A stretch of 64,000 nucleotides of DNA from Pseudidiomarina sediminum DSM 21906 (GCF_000423165.1 NZ_AUHL01000007.1:124001-188000); one strand, 5' to 3'; positions 1-9,360 are shown, numbered from the stretch's first letter. Made by a program: numbers and translations. Notes: a model not told the origin generated them from the sequence alone.

Positions 1-639
1 CCAAGTCGCAAACTCGGCAAAGTCATCGGCATGAGCTTGTGCAGCATCATCGCCGGCGAGCACCCCAACTTGCACCGCAGCGATAATCAAAGCACCGGTT
101 TTTAGTTGGTGTACTTGCTCTAATTCCGCTTCCGTCAACTGTTTGCCAGTGGCTGCCAAATCAAGCGCTTGTCCGCCACACATGCCGCGACTTCCGCTGG
201 CCTTACCAAGCACACGTAGCATCGCGATTTGGCGACCGGTATCGACGTCTAATCCCGGTTGGCTGAGCAGTTCAAAGGCTAAGGTTTGCAGCGCGTCTCC
301 GGCTAAAATCGCCGTCGCTTCATCAAAGGCACGGTGGCAGGTGGGCTGGCCGCGGCGTAAGTCATCATCATCCATCGCAGGTAAGTCATCGTGGATAAGC
401 GAGTACGCGTGGATACACTCAATGGCTGCCGCGGCATGATCAAGCGCGCGTGATGGCGCGTTGCAAAGCTCACCGACAGCGTACGTTAAAAACGGCCGCA
501 CGCGCTTGCCGCCAAGCACCAACGCGTAGCGCATGGCATCTTGTAGACGGGCAGCTGGTGAAACGAAATGTTCAAGATGGTGATCTAACACGCGGTTAAT
601 GTCGTCGCGTTGACGTGCGAGTAACCCTTGCAAAGTCAC
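1..639 (-). CDS. ispA: Farnesyl diphosphate synthase IspA (3' end beyond window)
   Basis: Short-chain prenyl transferase that condenses DMAPP/GPP with IPP to make farnesyl diphosphate for quinones, undecaprenyl carrier and other isoprenoids. Reading the minus strand from a GTG at 639 gives 213 open codons to the window edge. The family core is visible: LGGKRVRP near residue 43 and the first aspartate-rich motif, DDLPAMDDDDLRRG, near residue 87; both bind the diphosphates through Mg2+. GSRGMCGGQALDL, typical of IspA, follows. The second aspartate-rich motif lies outside the window. The GTG start overlaps the TGA of xseB (GTGA), so the genes are translationally coupled, as in the xseB-ispA-dxs order of other gammaproteobacteria. 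There is no ATG start upstream, so ATG-only gene callers can miss it. Confidence 0.95.
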   Translation of the reverse strand, partial: MTLQGLLARQRDDINRVLDHHLEHFVSPAARLQDAMRYALVLGGKRVRPFLTYAVGELCNAPSRALDHAAAAIECIHAYSLIHDDLPAMDDDDLRRGQPTCHRAFDEATAILAGDALQTLAFELLSQPGLDVDTGRQIAMLRVLGKASGSRGMCGGQALDLAATGKQLTEAELEQVHQLKTGALIIAAVQVGVLAGDDAAQAHADDFAEFATW

Positions 640-884
640 GAGCGCTCATCTCCTTCACTACTGTTCTGTTCAGCGAATGGGGTTAGTGTTTCGCCGTTTT
701 GCTGTTGTAACAGCTGGCTGACTTTCTGCTCTGCCTGTTGCAATTTTTCTTGGCTGAGGCGTGAGAGTTTTACGGCCGTTTCGAATTCTTCTAGTGCTTT
801 TTCTAAAGGCAGCTCGCCTTGTTCAAGTTTCAGCACAATCTTTTCGAGTTCCGTAATGGCTTGTTCTAATGATAAGTCACTCAT
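636..884 (-). CDS. xseB: Exodeoxyribonuclease VII small subunit
   Basis: Small subunit of exonuclease VII, which degrades single-stranded DNA with XseA (encoded here near 22-23.5 kb). The 82-residue protein starting MSDLSLEQAITELEKIV has the two-helix, charged coiled-coil form of the family (E. coli 80 aa), with the typical LEQGELPLEKALEEFE segment. The reading frame is open upstream to 932, but the extra 16 residues do not look like the family, so I chose the ATG at 884. It overlaps ispA by 4 bp and is divergent from thiI. Confidence 0.93.
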   Translation of the reverse strand: MSDLSLEQAITELEKIVLKLEQGELPLEKALEEFETAVKLSRLSQEKLQQAEQKVSQLLQQQNGETLTPFAEQNSSEGDERS

Positions 885-1006
885 AGTGTTATCCAGTGTA
901 GATGGGCGCATCAGGTGCTTCGTATCGCGCACAAGTTACCCTGATTCCGATGGACCGTCAAATCAGTTATACTAGGGCGTTTTAACGCCAAATAAAGTGC
1001 TCTTCC

Positions 1007-2515
1007 ATGAAATTCGTTATTCGCTTACACGCCGAAATCACCATCAAAAGTAAAGGTGTCCGCAAACGTTACGGCAAAGTGCTCGTAAATAATCTGAAAA
1101 AGATCCTACAACGGGTCGACTTACCTGCCTCATCTCCGTTAAAAGTAGTGTGGTGTTGGGATCGCATTGAAGTGAAAACCGCCAGTCAAGATCCGCTGGT
1201 GGCGGCACAAATCAATGAAGAGCTACAACATGTGCCTGGTATTGCTTGGTACAGCCAATCTCATGAGCTGGAGTTGAATGATACTGAGCAAGCGGACTTT
1301 ACGCCGATTTTGGCACAAGTCTTGGCGATTTGGTCAGACCGTCTCGCGCATCGTAGCTTTGCGGTGCGGGTGAAACGAAAAGGCAAGCATGGGTTCAGCT
1401 CGCTTGACCTCGAACGTTACATTGGCGGCGGCGTTTTACAGCAGGTGGAAGCAACGCGCGTTGATTTGAAAAAGCCGGATGTTGAACTGCGCATTGAAGT
1501 CGATAACGAAATTGTGCGGGTGTTTGGCGACAAACAACAGGGGTTAGGTGGTTTCCCGCTGCCGACCCAAGAAACTGTGGTGAGCTTGTTGTCAGGTGGT
1601 TTTGACTCAAGTGTGGCGAGTTATCAGTTGATCCGCCGTGGCGCGCGAACGCATTTTTGCTTCTTTAACCTCGGTGGCGATCGACACGAAACTGGCGTAC
1701 GACAATCGGCGTATTTTTTATGGGAAAAATACGCAAGTTCGCACCCATTGAAGTTTATTAGTATTGATTTTGCTCCTGTGGTTGAAGAAATTTTGACGCA
1801 GGTCGACAACGGTTTGATGGGGGTGGTGTTAAAACGTCAGATGTTACGTACCGCACAAATCGTGGCACGTCGTATTAATGCGAGTGCTTTGGTCACCGGT
1901 GAAGCGCTTGGACAGGTATCGAGCCAGACCTTGAGTAATTTGAGTGTGATCGACGAAGCCGTCGAGACCCTAGTGTTACGTCCGTTAATTACGATGGACA
2001 AGCAAGAGATTATTAACCTTGCGGAGCACATAGGTACAGCTGATATTTCGCGTAGCATTCCGGAATATTGTGGGGTCATTTCGGTGAAGCCGACGGTAAA
2101 AGCGCAGCGTGATGCAATTGCCGAGGAAGAGGCTAAGCTTGATCCTGAACTCCTTTGGCGCGTTGTGAAAGCGGCCAAAGTGGAAGAAGTTCGTCATATT
2201 GGCGAAGTGACAGATGAGCAAGTGCACGCTGTCAGTGAAGTAGAACAAACGAGTGGCGATGAAATCATCATTGATATTCGTAGCAGTGACGAACAAGAGT
2301 TAAAACCGCTACGCAGTGCTGATGTAGGTGTACCGGTTGAGCATATTCCGTTTTTCAAATTAGCGACAGCTTTTACGGAACTTGCCACCGACAAACACTA
2401 TCTACTTTACTGTGAGAAAGGTGTCATGAGTAAGCTGCAAGCGCTCTATTTACAGGAGCAAGGGTTTACTAACGTTGGTGTTTTCCAGCCGAAGCAAAAG
2501 GGGTTGGAGCTGTAA
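1007..2515 (+). CDS. thiI: tRNA 4-thiouridine synthetase / thiamine sulfurtransferase ThiI
   Basis: Adenylates U8 of tRNA and transfers sulfur to form s4U; the rhodanese part also serves thiazole synthesis for thiamine. The 502 residues contain an N-terminal ferredoxin-like/THUMP region (about 60-165), a PP-loop ATP-binding motif SGGFDS at 196-201, and a C-terminal rhodanese domain from about 400. The catalytic cysteine is in LLYCEKG (Cys469). A second conserved cysteine is Cys355 (IPEYCGV), matching the partner that forms the disulfide in E. coli ThiI. Length is close to the 482 aa of E. coli. It is divergent from xseB-ispA. A small palindrome (GGCGTTTTAACGCC, 975-988) lies in the leader after a TATACT -10-like element at 968-973. 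Confidence 0.97.
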   Translation: MKFVIRLHAEITIKSKGVRKRYGKVLVNNLKKILQRVDLPASSPLKVVWCWDRIEVKTASQDPLVAAQINEELQHVPGIAWYSQSHELELNDTEQADFTPILAQVLAIWSDRLAHRSFAVRVKRKGKHGFSSLDLERYIGGGVLQQVEATRVDLKKPDVELRIEVDNEIVRVFGDKQQGLGGFPLPTQETVVSLLSGGFDSSVASYQLIRRGARTHFCFFNLGGDRHETGVRQSAYFLWEKYASSHPLKFISIDFAPVVEEILTQVDNGLMGVVLKRQMLRTAQIVARRINASALVTGEALGQVSSQTLSNLSVIDEAVETLVLRPLITMDKQEIINLAEHIGTADISRSIPEYCGVISVKPTVKAQRDAIAEEEAKLDPELLWRVVKAAKVEEVRHIGEVTDEQVHAVSEVEQTSGDEIIIDIRSSDEQELKPLRSADVGVPVEHIPFFKLATAFTELATDKHYLLYCEKGVMSKLQALYLQEQGFTNVGVFQPKQKGLEL

Positions 2516-2531
2516 TCACAAGGAAAAGCAC

Positions 2532-2903
2532 ATGAGTCGGAAGAAAAAATGGTCTGTAGTCATCTTTTTAGTGCTGTTGGTGGTGATCACGACGTCGTTT
2601 ATGATGCAGATCTCCACGGGCGGCCTTCCGACGTTCCCACACATTGATAAGGTCGTTCATTTCGTCTTTTTCTTTGCGTTGGCGTGGGCATTTTATCATG
2701 CCTTTCCAATTCCCATTGTCTGGGCGTTATTGATTTTGACGGCGTATGGTTTTCTGGTTGAGTATGTGCAGGGAACCTTGCCGCATCGTAGCGCCAGCTA
2801 TGGTGATTTGTTGGCAGACGCCGCGGGTGCTGGGAGTTTTTACTTGTATACGTGGTGGCGCGTTATGCGCCACCGTAAGCGCCAAGCTAAGCTTTCTTCT
2901 TAG
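2532..2903 (+). CDS. VanZ-like small membrane protein
   Basis: 123-residue integral membrane protein with about four hydrophobic segments (near 8-25, 42-58, 61-77 and 90-105). The HIDKVVHFVFFFALAWAF segment followed by EYVQGTLPHRSASYGDLLADAAG is characteristic of the VanZ-like family. VanZ itself is linked to teicoplanin resistance, but chromosomal proteobacterial members have no established role. The ATG at 2532 has AAGGA just upstream; the frame opens earlier, inside thiI, without a good start. It follows thiI by 16 bp, so it is probably co-transcribed. Its 3' end overlaps the convergent helicase gene by 17 bp. Confidence 0.8.
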   Translation: MSRKKKWSVVIFLVLLVVITTSFMMQISTGGLPTFPHIDKVVHFVFFFALAWAFYHAFPIPIVWALLILTAYGFLVEYVQGTLPHRSASYGDLLADAAGAGSFYLYTWWRVMRHRKRQAKLSS

Positions 2904-4101
2904 CTGCCGTCTTTTTACGTTTCTTCTTCTTCGCTTTTTTACGCGGATCAGGGAATTTGAACTGCGGTTTCAATTCGGCAAACACGCGACGTTCAATTTT
3001 CTCGCCTTGATAGCGTTCGATGCGGCCAAGCAGGTCGGCATCGTGCGCTTCAACTAAGGCAATGGCAACCCCTGATTTGCCAGCACGACCCGTGCGACCA
3101 ATACGGTGCAAATAGACATCGGCTTGGCGTGGTAAGTCAAAGTTCACCACCAGCTCCACATCTTCAATATCAATCCCACGCGCAGCAATATCCGTCGCGA
3201 TCAAGGTCGCGTCGCTGTAGGTTTCCATCCGTGCGATGATTTTCTGACGCTCATCTTGCGGCATGTCGCCACGTAGGGTGAGGTTCTTAATTTCCGCACT
3301 CCACAACTTGGCGGAGAGCTCTTCAACTTTTTCACGAGTACGCACGAAGATCACGCGACGCCCCGGATAATCTTTTAACAGCCGGAGGAGTAGTTGCAGT
3401 TTATGCTCGGCGGTGTCGGCTTGATACCAGCGTTGCAAGATTTTACCTTTCTCTCGCTTCGGTGGCTGCACCACAATGTGTTCAGGCTCTTTTTGAATCG
3501 CTGCGGAAAATTTCAGGACACCGGCACTTTCTAATGTCGCCGAGAACAACAGCGTCTGTTTGAGGTGCAATGCTGACTGCGCAATCATCTTCACCGGCTC
3601 GGCAAAGCCCATATCGAGCATACGGTCAGCTTCATCAATGATCAGCCACTCAATGTGCTCCAACTCGTATTGATCGGCATTCAGCAAATCGAGCAAACGC
3701 CCCGGTGTTGCCACCAAAATGTCATGTGGCTCTGCTAAAAGTGCATGTTGGGTACCGTAATTGACGCCACCGGTAATAAGCACGGTACGTAGGCCTGCGG
3801 TTTCTTCAAAGGCATCGGCTTGCTCAGCGATTTGCTGCGCTAACTCACGCGTAGGTGCCAAGATAAGCACGCGGGCGCTGCCCGGCTGCTGGCGCGGGAA
3901 ATCGAGCAAATGTTGCAGTGCAGGTAGCAAAAACGCTAAAGTCTTGCCGGTGCCCGTAGGCGAGTTGACCAATAAATCTTGGCCAGCAAGCGCCGCCGGA
4001 ATTACGGCTTGCTGAACTTTAGCTGGTTTATTCAGCTCGGCAGCGAGCAAAACATCAATTAACTCGTCGTCGAGTTCAAGTTGATCCCAATCTGGGGTCA
4101 T
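2887..4101 (-). CDS. srmB: DEAD-box ATP-dependent RNA helicase SrmB
   Basis: RNA helicase that acts early in 50S ribosomal subunit assembly. Counting from the ATG at 4101, the motifs are in order: Q-motif region near 28-35, Walker A SPTGTGKT at 47-54, PTRELA, TPGR, DEAD at 156-159 (IIDEADRMLDMGF), SAT at 187-189, and C-terminal ARGIDI and HRIGRTGRAG. The tail is lysine-rich, ending in runs of K, as expected for RNA binding. The sequence follows E. coli SrmB closely (LLPALQHLLDFPR, LLFSATLE). Divergent placement beside trmN6 also matches E. coli. The start is chosen because AAGGAA lies 7 bp before it; the frame extends eight codons further upstream. Confidence 0.93.
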   Translation of the reverse strand: MTPDWDQLELDDELIDVLLAAELNKPAKVQQAVIPAALAGQDLLVNSPTGTGKTLAFLLPALQHLLDFPRQQPGSARVLILAPTRELAQQIAEQADAFEETAGLRTVLITGGVNYGTQHALLAEPHDILVATPGRLLDLLNADQYELEHIEWLIIDEADRMLDMGFAEPVKMIAQSALHLKQTLLFSATLESAGVLKFSAAIQKEPEHIVVQPPKREKGKILQRWYQADTAEHKLQLLLRLLKDYPGRRVIFVRTREKVEELSAKLWSAEIKNLTLRGDMPQDERQKIIARMETYSDATLIATDIAARGIDIEDVELVVNFDLPRQADVYLHRIGRTGRAGKSGVAIALVEAHDADLLGRIERYQGEKIERRVFAELKPQFKFPDPRKKAKKKKRKKTAAKKKA

Positions 4102-4145
4102 GGTGCATTCCTTCCGTTGCAGCAAAAGCTGTGTTTGGGGTCAAA

Positions 4146-4850
4146 ATGGGCTTTCAATGTCGGCAATTTTATATCAAAGATGACCAATGTGCGATGAAAG
4201 TCAGCACAGATAGTCTCATTCTTGGCAGCTATGTGCCTCTGGAGGAGGTTTCCAGCGTGCTCGACATGGGCACCGGCAGCGGTTTACTGGCGTTAATGCT
4301 GGCACAACGCGCACCCACGGCACAGGTTGATGCCTTCGATGCAGATCCGCAAGCAGTGGCGCAAGCGCAAGCAAATGTGGCGGCCAGTCCTTGGCCTTCT
4401 CGTATCAAGGTAGAGCAAGCCTGCGTGAGTGATTGGCAGGGGGCTTACCATTACCAACGTATTGTTGTAAATCCGCCGTATTTCAGCGGTCATTTGGACA
4501 GTAGCTCACAGCAGCGGCAGTTGGCGCGCCAAGGGCAGGTGACGCCTATGGCTTGGCTTGAATGTGCCTTGCGGAATTTGGCGTTAGACGGACAGCTCTA
4601 CTGGGTTTTACCAGTCAGTCAAACGGAATTGTGGGGTGAGATTGCCCGAGGCTTAGGTTTGAAGAATTGCCGCACCCTGCAAGTGAAAACTACCGCACGT
4701 AAACCAGTGAAGCTGATGATTCAAGGCTGGCAGCGCGGCACGCCAAGCGAAGTGGTGGTTGAGCAACTGGTTATTCATGCTCAAGGTGGTGACTATAGTG
4801 AGGCGTATCGGCAACTGACCGGCGCATTTTACCTCGCCGGTCAGTACTAG
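4146..4850 (+). CDS. trmN6: tRNA1(Val) A37 N6-methyltransferase TrmN6 (YfiC)
   Basis: SAM-dependent methyltransferase that makes m6A37 in tRNA-Val. From the ATG at 4146 the protein has 234 residues. MGFQCRQFYI aligns with the NGFTFKQF start region of E. coli YfiC, followed by CAMKVSTDSLILGSY, SAM motif I DMGTGSG at about 40-46, and the adenine-N6 catalytic motif NPPY at 109-112. The C-terminus YSEAYRQLTGAFYL is also family-typical. An in-frame GTG at 4131 is an alternative start, but GGGG at 4137-4140 favours 4146. Transcription diverges from srmB with only about 45 bp between starts, so the promoters overlap. Confidence 0.92.
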   Translation: MGFQCRQFYIKDDQCAMKVSTDSLILGSYVPLEEVSSVLDMGTGSGLLALMLAQRAPTAQVDAFDADPQAVAQAQANVAASPWPSRIKVEQACVSDWQGAYHYQRIVVNPPYFSGHLDSSSQQRQLARQGQVTPMAWLECALRNLALDGQLYWVLPVSQTELWGEIARGLGLKNCRTLQVKTTARKPVKLMIQGWQRGTPSEVVVEQLVIHAQGGDYSEAYRQLTGAFYLAGQY

Positions 4851-4858
4851 TGACAGGG

Positions 4859-6535
4859 TTACAGGCCGAGCTGTTGTTTGCCTTGGTTGAAGGTGATATC
4901 CACTGGGATATTTGCTTCTGAGAGGCGGTCAAGATCGGCTTGGAGCTGAGGGCTCACGTTGCCCATCTCGTCAAACAATTGACCGACACCGTCGTAATCA
5001 CCGTCGCCTTGTAAAGTTAAGATCTTCTCTGACAGGCTCGCCATGGCGCTGCGCATCGCGTCCATATCAACAGCATATTGACCTTGTTCGTTGCGCGTGA
5101 AAGCACCGGCTTCGGCAAAGTAGTTAAAACGGATCATGTTGGCTTTACCGTGTGCACTTGCTGCACCGAAGCGCACCGAACGGAAGATCCCCGCCAAGAA
5201 GGTGGTGTAAAAATCTTCCAACTGCCCATCAGTGAGCACGCCTTTCTCAAGTAATTGCGTCACCATGTAAAGGCCAAGAATATCGGCTTTACCTTCTTCA
5301 AGTGGTGAAGCATGTTCTTTGAGCGCTTGTCGCACTGGGCCTTCGCCGGTGATGGTGTTCTTGATGCCTAGGCCGTGCGCAACTTCGTGGAACATGGTAT
5401 TGGCAAAAAACGCATCAAAGGTGATGTGTTTGCGTTGTTCCGGAACAATTAGTTCGTCAGCGATGGGCACTAAGATTTCGTCAAACTTCGCCCGCATAGC
5501 ATTTTTCAGCTGCAAGCGGCGTGTGCCTTTCTCAAGCTGAACTTGCTCATCGTTAGGGAGGTTGATAGCGATGGTTTTGCTGCCAGCATTCGAGTGTCCC
5601 GCATAGTACACGACATCGTACGCATTCAATTGCGCGCCAGCGCCAGGTACTTCGGCTTTGTACTCGGCGGCGACCGGCAGTCCTTGTTGCAATTCTGGCA
5701 AGTAAGCCGCGTATTTTTCGAGGCGTTGGCTCCATTCCATGTCTTTAATCAACACGTACGATTCGAATCCTGCGCGATACCCGTAGAGCTGGTCTTCGTA
5801 GGTTTCGATTGGACCGATGACCACATCAATGGCATTGTCGGTCATGTCCATCCAAGCGAAATCAGAGGCTTGATATTGATTGCTCTCAAAGGCTGTGGCG
5901 CGCATGGCCAAGTAATTCGCAAAAGCTTCGTTTTCGGCGAGTTTTGAGGCTTGACGCAATAAGTCAGCAGCTTCCATCAGTTCCTCGTGAAAAACGTCGC
6001 TGTAAGGGACGGAGAAAAGCTCACCTTGTTCGTTGCGCATGACCATAGTGTAGAGATTAATTTTGCCGTCAAAATCAGCTGCTTCGAACTCTTCTTTACT
6101 CATGTCTGCTGGGTAGAAGTTCGCACCAGCTGGTTTTTCAGCAAAGCCATTGACCACGGGGGTGTTGTTGTTTAAGCGGTCCCACGGGCCGTAATTGATG
6201 GTAACAAAGCGGCGTAAGTCTGGGTCATGGATGTTATCGAGCAGCTCATCTTTATCGCCTGGGTAGGCTTGCTGCCAGAACAAGTCGTCCATAATTTCCG
6301 ACGCTTCAATCAACAATGCGACCATTTCTTTTTGATTGGTCGACAAGTGGCTGAGGTCAGCGGTTAAATCTACTGGCTGATAAATCGCGAGACGATTTTC
6401 ATGGCCTGCAACGAGCGTGTAGCCGTCATCAACAGCGGTCTCATCTGCTGGCTCTGAGGGTGTTTTCGGACCGCAACCTGCTAATAAGAGCGCGGCACTT
6501 ACGCTTGAAAGCGCAAAAAGTTTAGAAAGCGTCAT
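4859..6535 (-). CDS. Lipoprotein metallopeptidase, M49 (dipeptidyl-peptidase III)-like
   Basis: 558-residue protein with a lipoprotein signal peptide (lipobox LLAGC, Cys21), so probably anchored in the envelope. Two zinc-site motifs are visible: HEVAH at 383-387 inside MFHEVAHGLG, and EEGKAD at 413-418. Their spacing and the second motif match the M49 dipeptidyl-peptidase III family, whose classic motifs are HEXXXH and EECRAD. The first motif here is the shorter HEXXH variant known in some M49 members. The likely activity is Zn-dependent peptide hydrolysis, but the exact specificity is not shown. The gene stands 34 bp downstream of rdgC's end on the same strand and is convergent with trmN6 (8 bp gap). 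Confidence 0.75.
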   Translation of the reverse strand: MTLSKLFALSSVSAALLLAGCGPKTPSEPADETAVDDGYTLVAGHENRLAIYQPVDLTADLSHLSTNQKEMVALLIEASEIMDDLFWQQAYPGDKDELLDNIHDPDLRRFVTINYGPWDRLNNNTPVVNGFAEKPAGANFYPADMSKEEFEAADFDGKINLYTMVMRNEQGELFSVPYSDVFHEELMEAADLLRQASKLAENEAFANYLAMRATAFESNQYQASDFAWMDMTDNAIDVVIGPIETYEDQLYGYRAGFESYVLIKDMEWSQRLEKYAAYLPELQQGLPVAAEYKAEVPGAGAQLNAYDVVYYAGHSNAGSKTIAINLPNDEQVQLEKGTRRLQLKNAMRAKFDEILVPIADELIVPEQRKHITFDAFFANTMFHEVAHGLGIKNTITGEGPVRQALKEHASPLEEGKADILGLYMVTQLLEKGVLTDGQLEDFYTTFLAGIFRSVRFGAASAHGKANMIRFNYFAEAGAFTRNEQGQYAVDMDAMRSAMASLSEKILTLQGDGDYDGVGQLFDEMGNVSPQLQADLDRLSEANIPVDITFNQGKQQLGL

Positions 6536-6569
6536 GGGTCACCTTAAAGTTGGTAGAGACGTTAGTTTT

Positions 6570-7478
6570 TTAATCTACGCTGATGTCATCGTCAAATAAA
6601 CTGACCAATTGCGGGAAGAAATTATGGATTTCGCTACTCAGCAAGGCAAAGTCGGCATCAATTTTTTCTTCGGCGGTGGCGTCGACCAATTTGTCTTGTT
6701 CGTCCATAAGAATATCGGTCGCTTTGAAGCGCTTAATGGCCATGTCTTGTTCAATCACCATCGTTAAACGCTCAGACCATACTACGGCAAGCTTGGTGAT
6801 TTGCTTGCCATGCTCAAGATGCGCAAGAATTTCAGGGCTGGTGAGCTCGTGGTTTTTACAACGGATAATGCCGCCTTCTTGGGCATCATCCCGTAATTCT
6901 GCTTCGTCGCCAAAATCAAAATCGCCCGGCATGTTGCCTTGCTTCAACCACTGGGTGAAGTAAAGCTCGGTTGGGTTTTCGCTAAACCACGGTTTGACTG
7001 GTAAGGAGCCTAAGCTGCCGCGCAACAAGCCTAGGAAGTCTTCGGCTTGGGTGCTGGCGGAAGCGTCAACGATGACAATACGGTGGTCCATATCGAGCAT
7101 TCCCCACGTCAGTTTGAAGCGGGTAAAGGCCTGCGGTAACAATTGATGCACGAGGTCTTCTTTCATCGACTGCTTTTCTTTGCCAACGACACGCCGACCT
7201 TGTTCGGCTTCCAACGCCTCAATTTGCTCGTCTAGCTGGGCGTTGACGACACTGGCTGGTAATACCTTTTCTTCTTTGCGCGCACAGAATAGGTAGCTTT
7301 GGCCAATTTTATGGAACAGCACTTCGCTGCGTGGGCCAAAAGGCGATGACCAGCCAAAGCTGGCCAGTTCGTTACGACCGCATGGCGTAAACACGTGTTC
7401 TTCAAGCGCTTGCTCGAGGTTGTCCGTTAATTCAAAGTCATCCGCTAACGTATAAATACGCAAATTACGAAACCACAT
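6570..7478 (-). CDS. rdgC: Recombination-associated protein RdgC
   Basis: Ring-shaped DNA-binding protein that limits RecA-mediated recombination and helps chromosome maintenance. The 302 residues (E. coli 303) begin MWFRNLRIYTL and contain the conserved stretch CGRNELASFGWSSPFG, then KPWFSENPTELYFTQWL and LTSPEILAHLEHGKQ. The family has no enzymatic motif. The gene precedes the M49-like lipoprotein and follows the histidine kinase on the same strand (30 bp gap). Confidence 0.95.
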   Translation of the reverse strand: MWFRNLRIYTLADDFELTDNLEQALEEHVFTPCGRNELASFGWSSPFGPRSEVLFHKIGQSYLFCARKEEKVLPASVVNAQLDEQIEALEAEQGRRVVGKEKQSMKEDLVHQLLPQAFTRFKLTWGMLDMDHRIVIVDASASTQAEDFLGLLRGSLGSLPVKPWFSENPTELYFTQWLKQGNMPGDFDFGDEAELRDDAQEGGIIRCKNHELTSPEILAHLEHGKQITKLAVVWSERLTMVIEQDMAIKRFKATDILMDEQDKLVDATAEEKIDADFALLSSEIHNFFPQLVSLFDDDISVD

Positions 7479-7508
7479 AAATCGTTCCTTGCTGTTGAAT
7501 ATCGCCGC

Positions 7509-9254
7509 TTACGCGCGGTCGATCACTTGGATAGGGAGCCTAATGTTATAAGTTAAGCCCTCTTGCGGGGCAGATTTCACGGCAATTTTACCTGTAAATG
7601 TCTGCACCACAAGGTTGTGAATAATGTGCGTGCCAAGGCCGCTACCACCGCTATCACGGCGGGTGGTGAAGAAAGGTGTGAATAATTGCTCGAGCTGCTC
7701 GGAGGTCAGGCCCTTACCGTCATCTTGATAATCAAGGTGTAGCCAGTCGCCATGTTGTGTGATGTCGAGCCGCAGGTGGCCTGCTTGCTCGTCATCAAAT
7801 GCGTGGATCAATGAGTTGAGCACTAAGTTGGTGATGATTTGTGCTAAGGCACCCGCATTACAACGTACTTTTATGCCGTCAGGACAGCTAAAGTGAATTT
7901 GGTGAGGGGTCGCTTTAAAACGCGGACGTAGTGCTTGAATCACGCTTTCCACATAGGTCTTAACCTCAATTTCGCGCACCGCATCAGAGGTTTGGTCGAC
8001 CGCCACTTGCTTGAAGCTGGTTAGTAATTCCGACGCGCGGTTGAGGTTGCTTTCCAATAACCCCGCACTTTCTAAACTAGCCCCCAACAATTCACGCAGT
8101 TGCGCTTCGGTCAGCTGTTTGGACTCTAATGCCGCGCGCATGGCTTCAAGCTTTTCACTCAGCACGCTGGCAGCGGTAATGCCAATACCCAGCGGGGTGT
8201 TCACATCATGGGTAATACCGGCCACCAAGCGACCGAGTGCAGCGAGCTTTTCAGCTTCAATAAGTTGGTCTTGTAAACGTTCAGAGGCGGTCACCGAAGT
8301 TTGCAACTGCATGTTAGTTTCACGCAAGTCTTCTTCGATAATTTTGCGCTGACGAATTTCGCGCTCGAGTTTTTCTTGGCGGCGCTCCAACTCATCTTTG
8401 CGACGCTCTAAGTCGGTTAAGACCTGACTTAAACTTGAGGTTTTGCGCGCAACTTCCTGTTCCAACATGGCGTTTTGCTCGTCACGTTGGCGGTTCGCCA
8501 GTAACAGTTGTTGCTGGGTGCGATGCAAGTCTTCTTGATAATCCTCAAGATTGTCGAGCAACTGGTTATAGGCTTGCTCCAGCATAGTGAACTCGGCATG
8601 CCGATTGCCTTTCAGGTTCAGCCGAGAATGCTCTAAGTCATCTAAGCGGAAATTGCGAATTTGCTGCGTCAAAATATTCATCGGTCGGTTCAGCATGCGG
8701 TTAAACGCCATGGTGAACAGGACAATCAGAAACGTACTTTTGATGATGGCGTTGCCGATAATGAAATAGAGGCTGATCATTAAGCGTTCAATGGCGATAT
8801 CACGGGTCGAGAACAAGGTAACGTCGCCGACATGGTTCAAGGTGCCAGCAAATTCAAAGATGATTGAGGAGTAGTAGCCGAATAGCCCGTCATGTTCGTC
8901 GATCACATAATCTTCAACATCAGCGTCGAGATTGAGTGCACTAATACTCTCCGTGAGCCCGAGTTTGACAATGATGTCACCGCTGTCATCACGAATAACA
9001 ATACCTTCAATGGCTGGAATATTGATCAGGCCCTCGGCAATCGACTCTATTTGAGCATTGTTATATTCCCACAAGGAGCGGGCGACCGAGCTACTAAAAG
9101 TACTGTGTTGGTTTTTGAGCTCCTGCACCAGTTGGTTTTTAGTATCCGAGTACTCGCCCCAAATCTGCACTATGGTCACCAGGGCCGTCAGTGCAAAATA
9201 GACTGACAACACATTGGTTAAAAGTGATTTCGAAATATGGGTCGTGCTCGCCAT
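7509..9254 (-). CDS. Membrane sensor histidine kinase without an adjacent response regulator
   Basis: 581-residue sensor kinase. A membrane segment at about 12-32, a periplasmic sensor region of roughly 125 residues, and a second membrane segment near 158-184 lead into a HAMP-like stretch. A long glutamate/glutamine/arginine-rich coiled coil (about 225-335) follows. The H-box is GITHDVNTPLG with the phospho-acceptor His349; the HDVNTPLG form is typical of HisKA subgroups with a complex coiled-coil linker. The ATPase domain shows LVLNSLIHAF (N box), DDGKGL and GSGLGTHIIHNL. No response regulator gene is next to it. It is divergent from the Pho-type promoter of the lipoprotein gene at 9463. Ligand and partner are unknown. 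Confidence 0.88.
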   Translation of the reverse strand: MASTTHISKSLLTNVLSVYFALTALVTIVQIWGEYSDTKNQLVQELKNQHSTFSSSVARSLWEYNNAQIESIAEGLINIPAIEGIVIRDDSGDIIVKLGLTESISALNLDADVEDYVIDEHDGLFGYYSSIIFEFAGTLNHVGDVTLFSTRDIAIERLMISLYFIIGNAIIKSTFLIVLFTMAFNRMLNRPMNILTQQIRNFRLDDLEHSRLNLKGNRHAEFTMLEQAYNQLLDNLEDYQEDLHRTQQQLLLANRQRDEQNAMLEQEVARKTSSLSQVLTDLERRKDELERRQEKLEREIRQRKIIEEDLRETNMQLQTSVTASERLQDQLIEAEKLAALGRLVAGITHDVNTPLGIGITAASVLSEKLEAMRAALESKQLTEAQLRELLGASLESAGLLESNLNRASELLTSFKQVAVDQTSDAVREIEVKTYVESVIQALRPRFKATPHQIHFSCPDGIKVRCNAGALAQIITNLVLNSLIHAFDDEQAGHLRLDITQHGDWLHLDYQDDGKGLTSEQLEQLFTPFFTTRRDSGGSGLGTHIIHNLVVQTFTGKIAVKSAPQEGLTYNIRLPIQVIDRA

Positions 9255-9360
9255 GCTATCGCTCGCTAAAGATTTGGTTCAGTTTATCGCAACAGCCTAG
9301 AAGCGCAACCGTGCAATGTGCTCAATTCCTCGCCATTAAAGTGTCAGCGAACTGTCACAC

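Noticed and set aside
628-975. Plus-strand 115-aa reading frame across xseB
   Set aside because: It is antisense to the clear xseB gene, serine/cysteine-rich as expected of a shadow frame, and has no family features.
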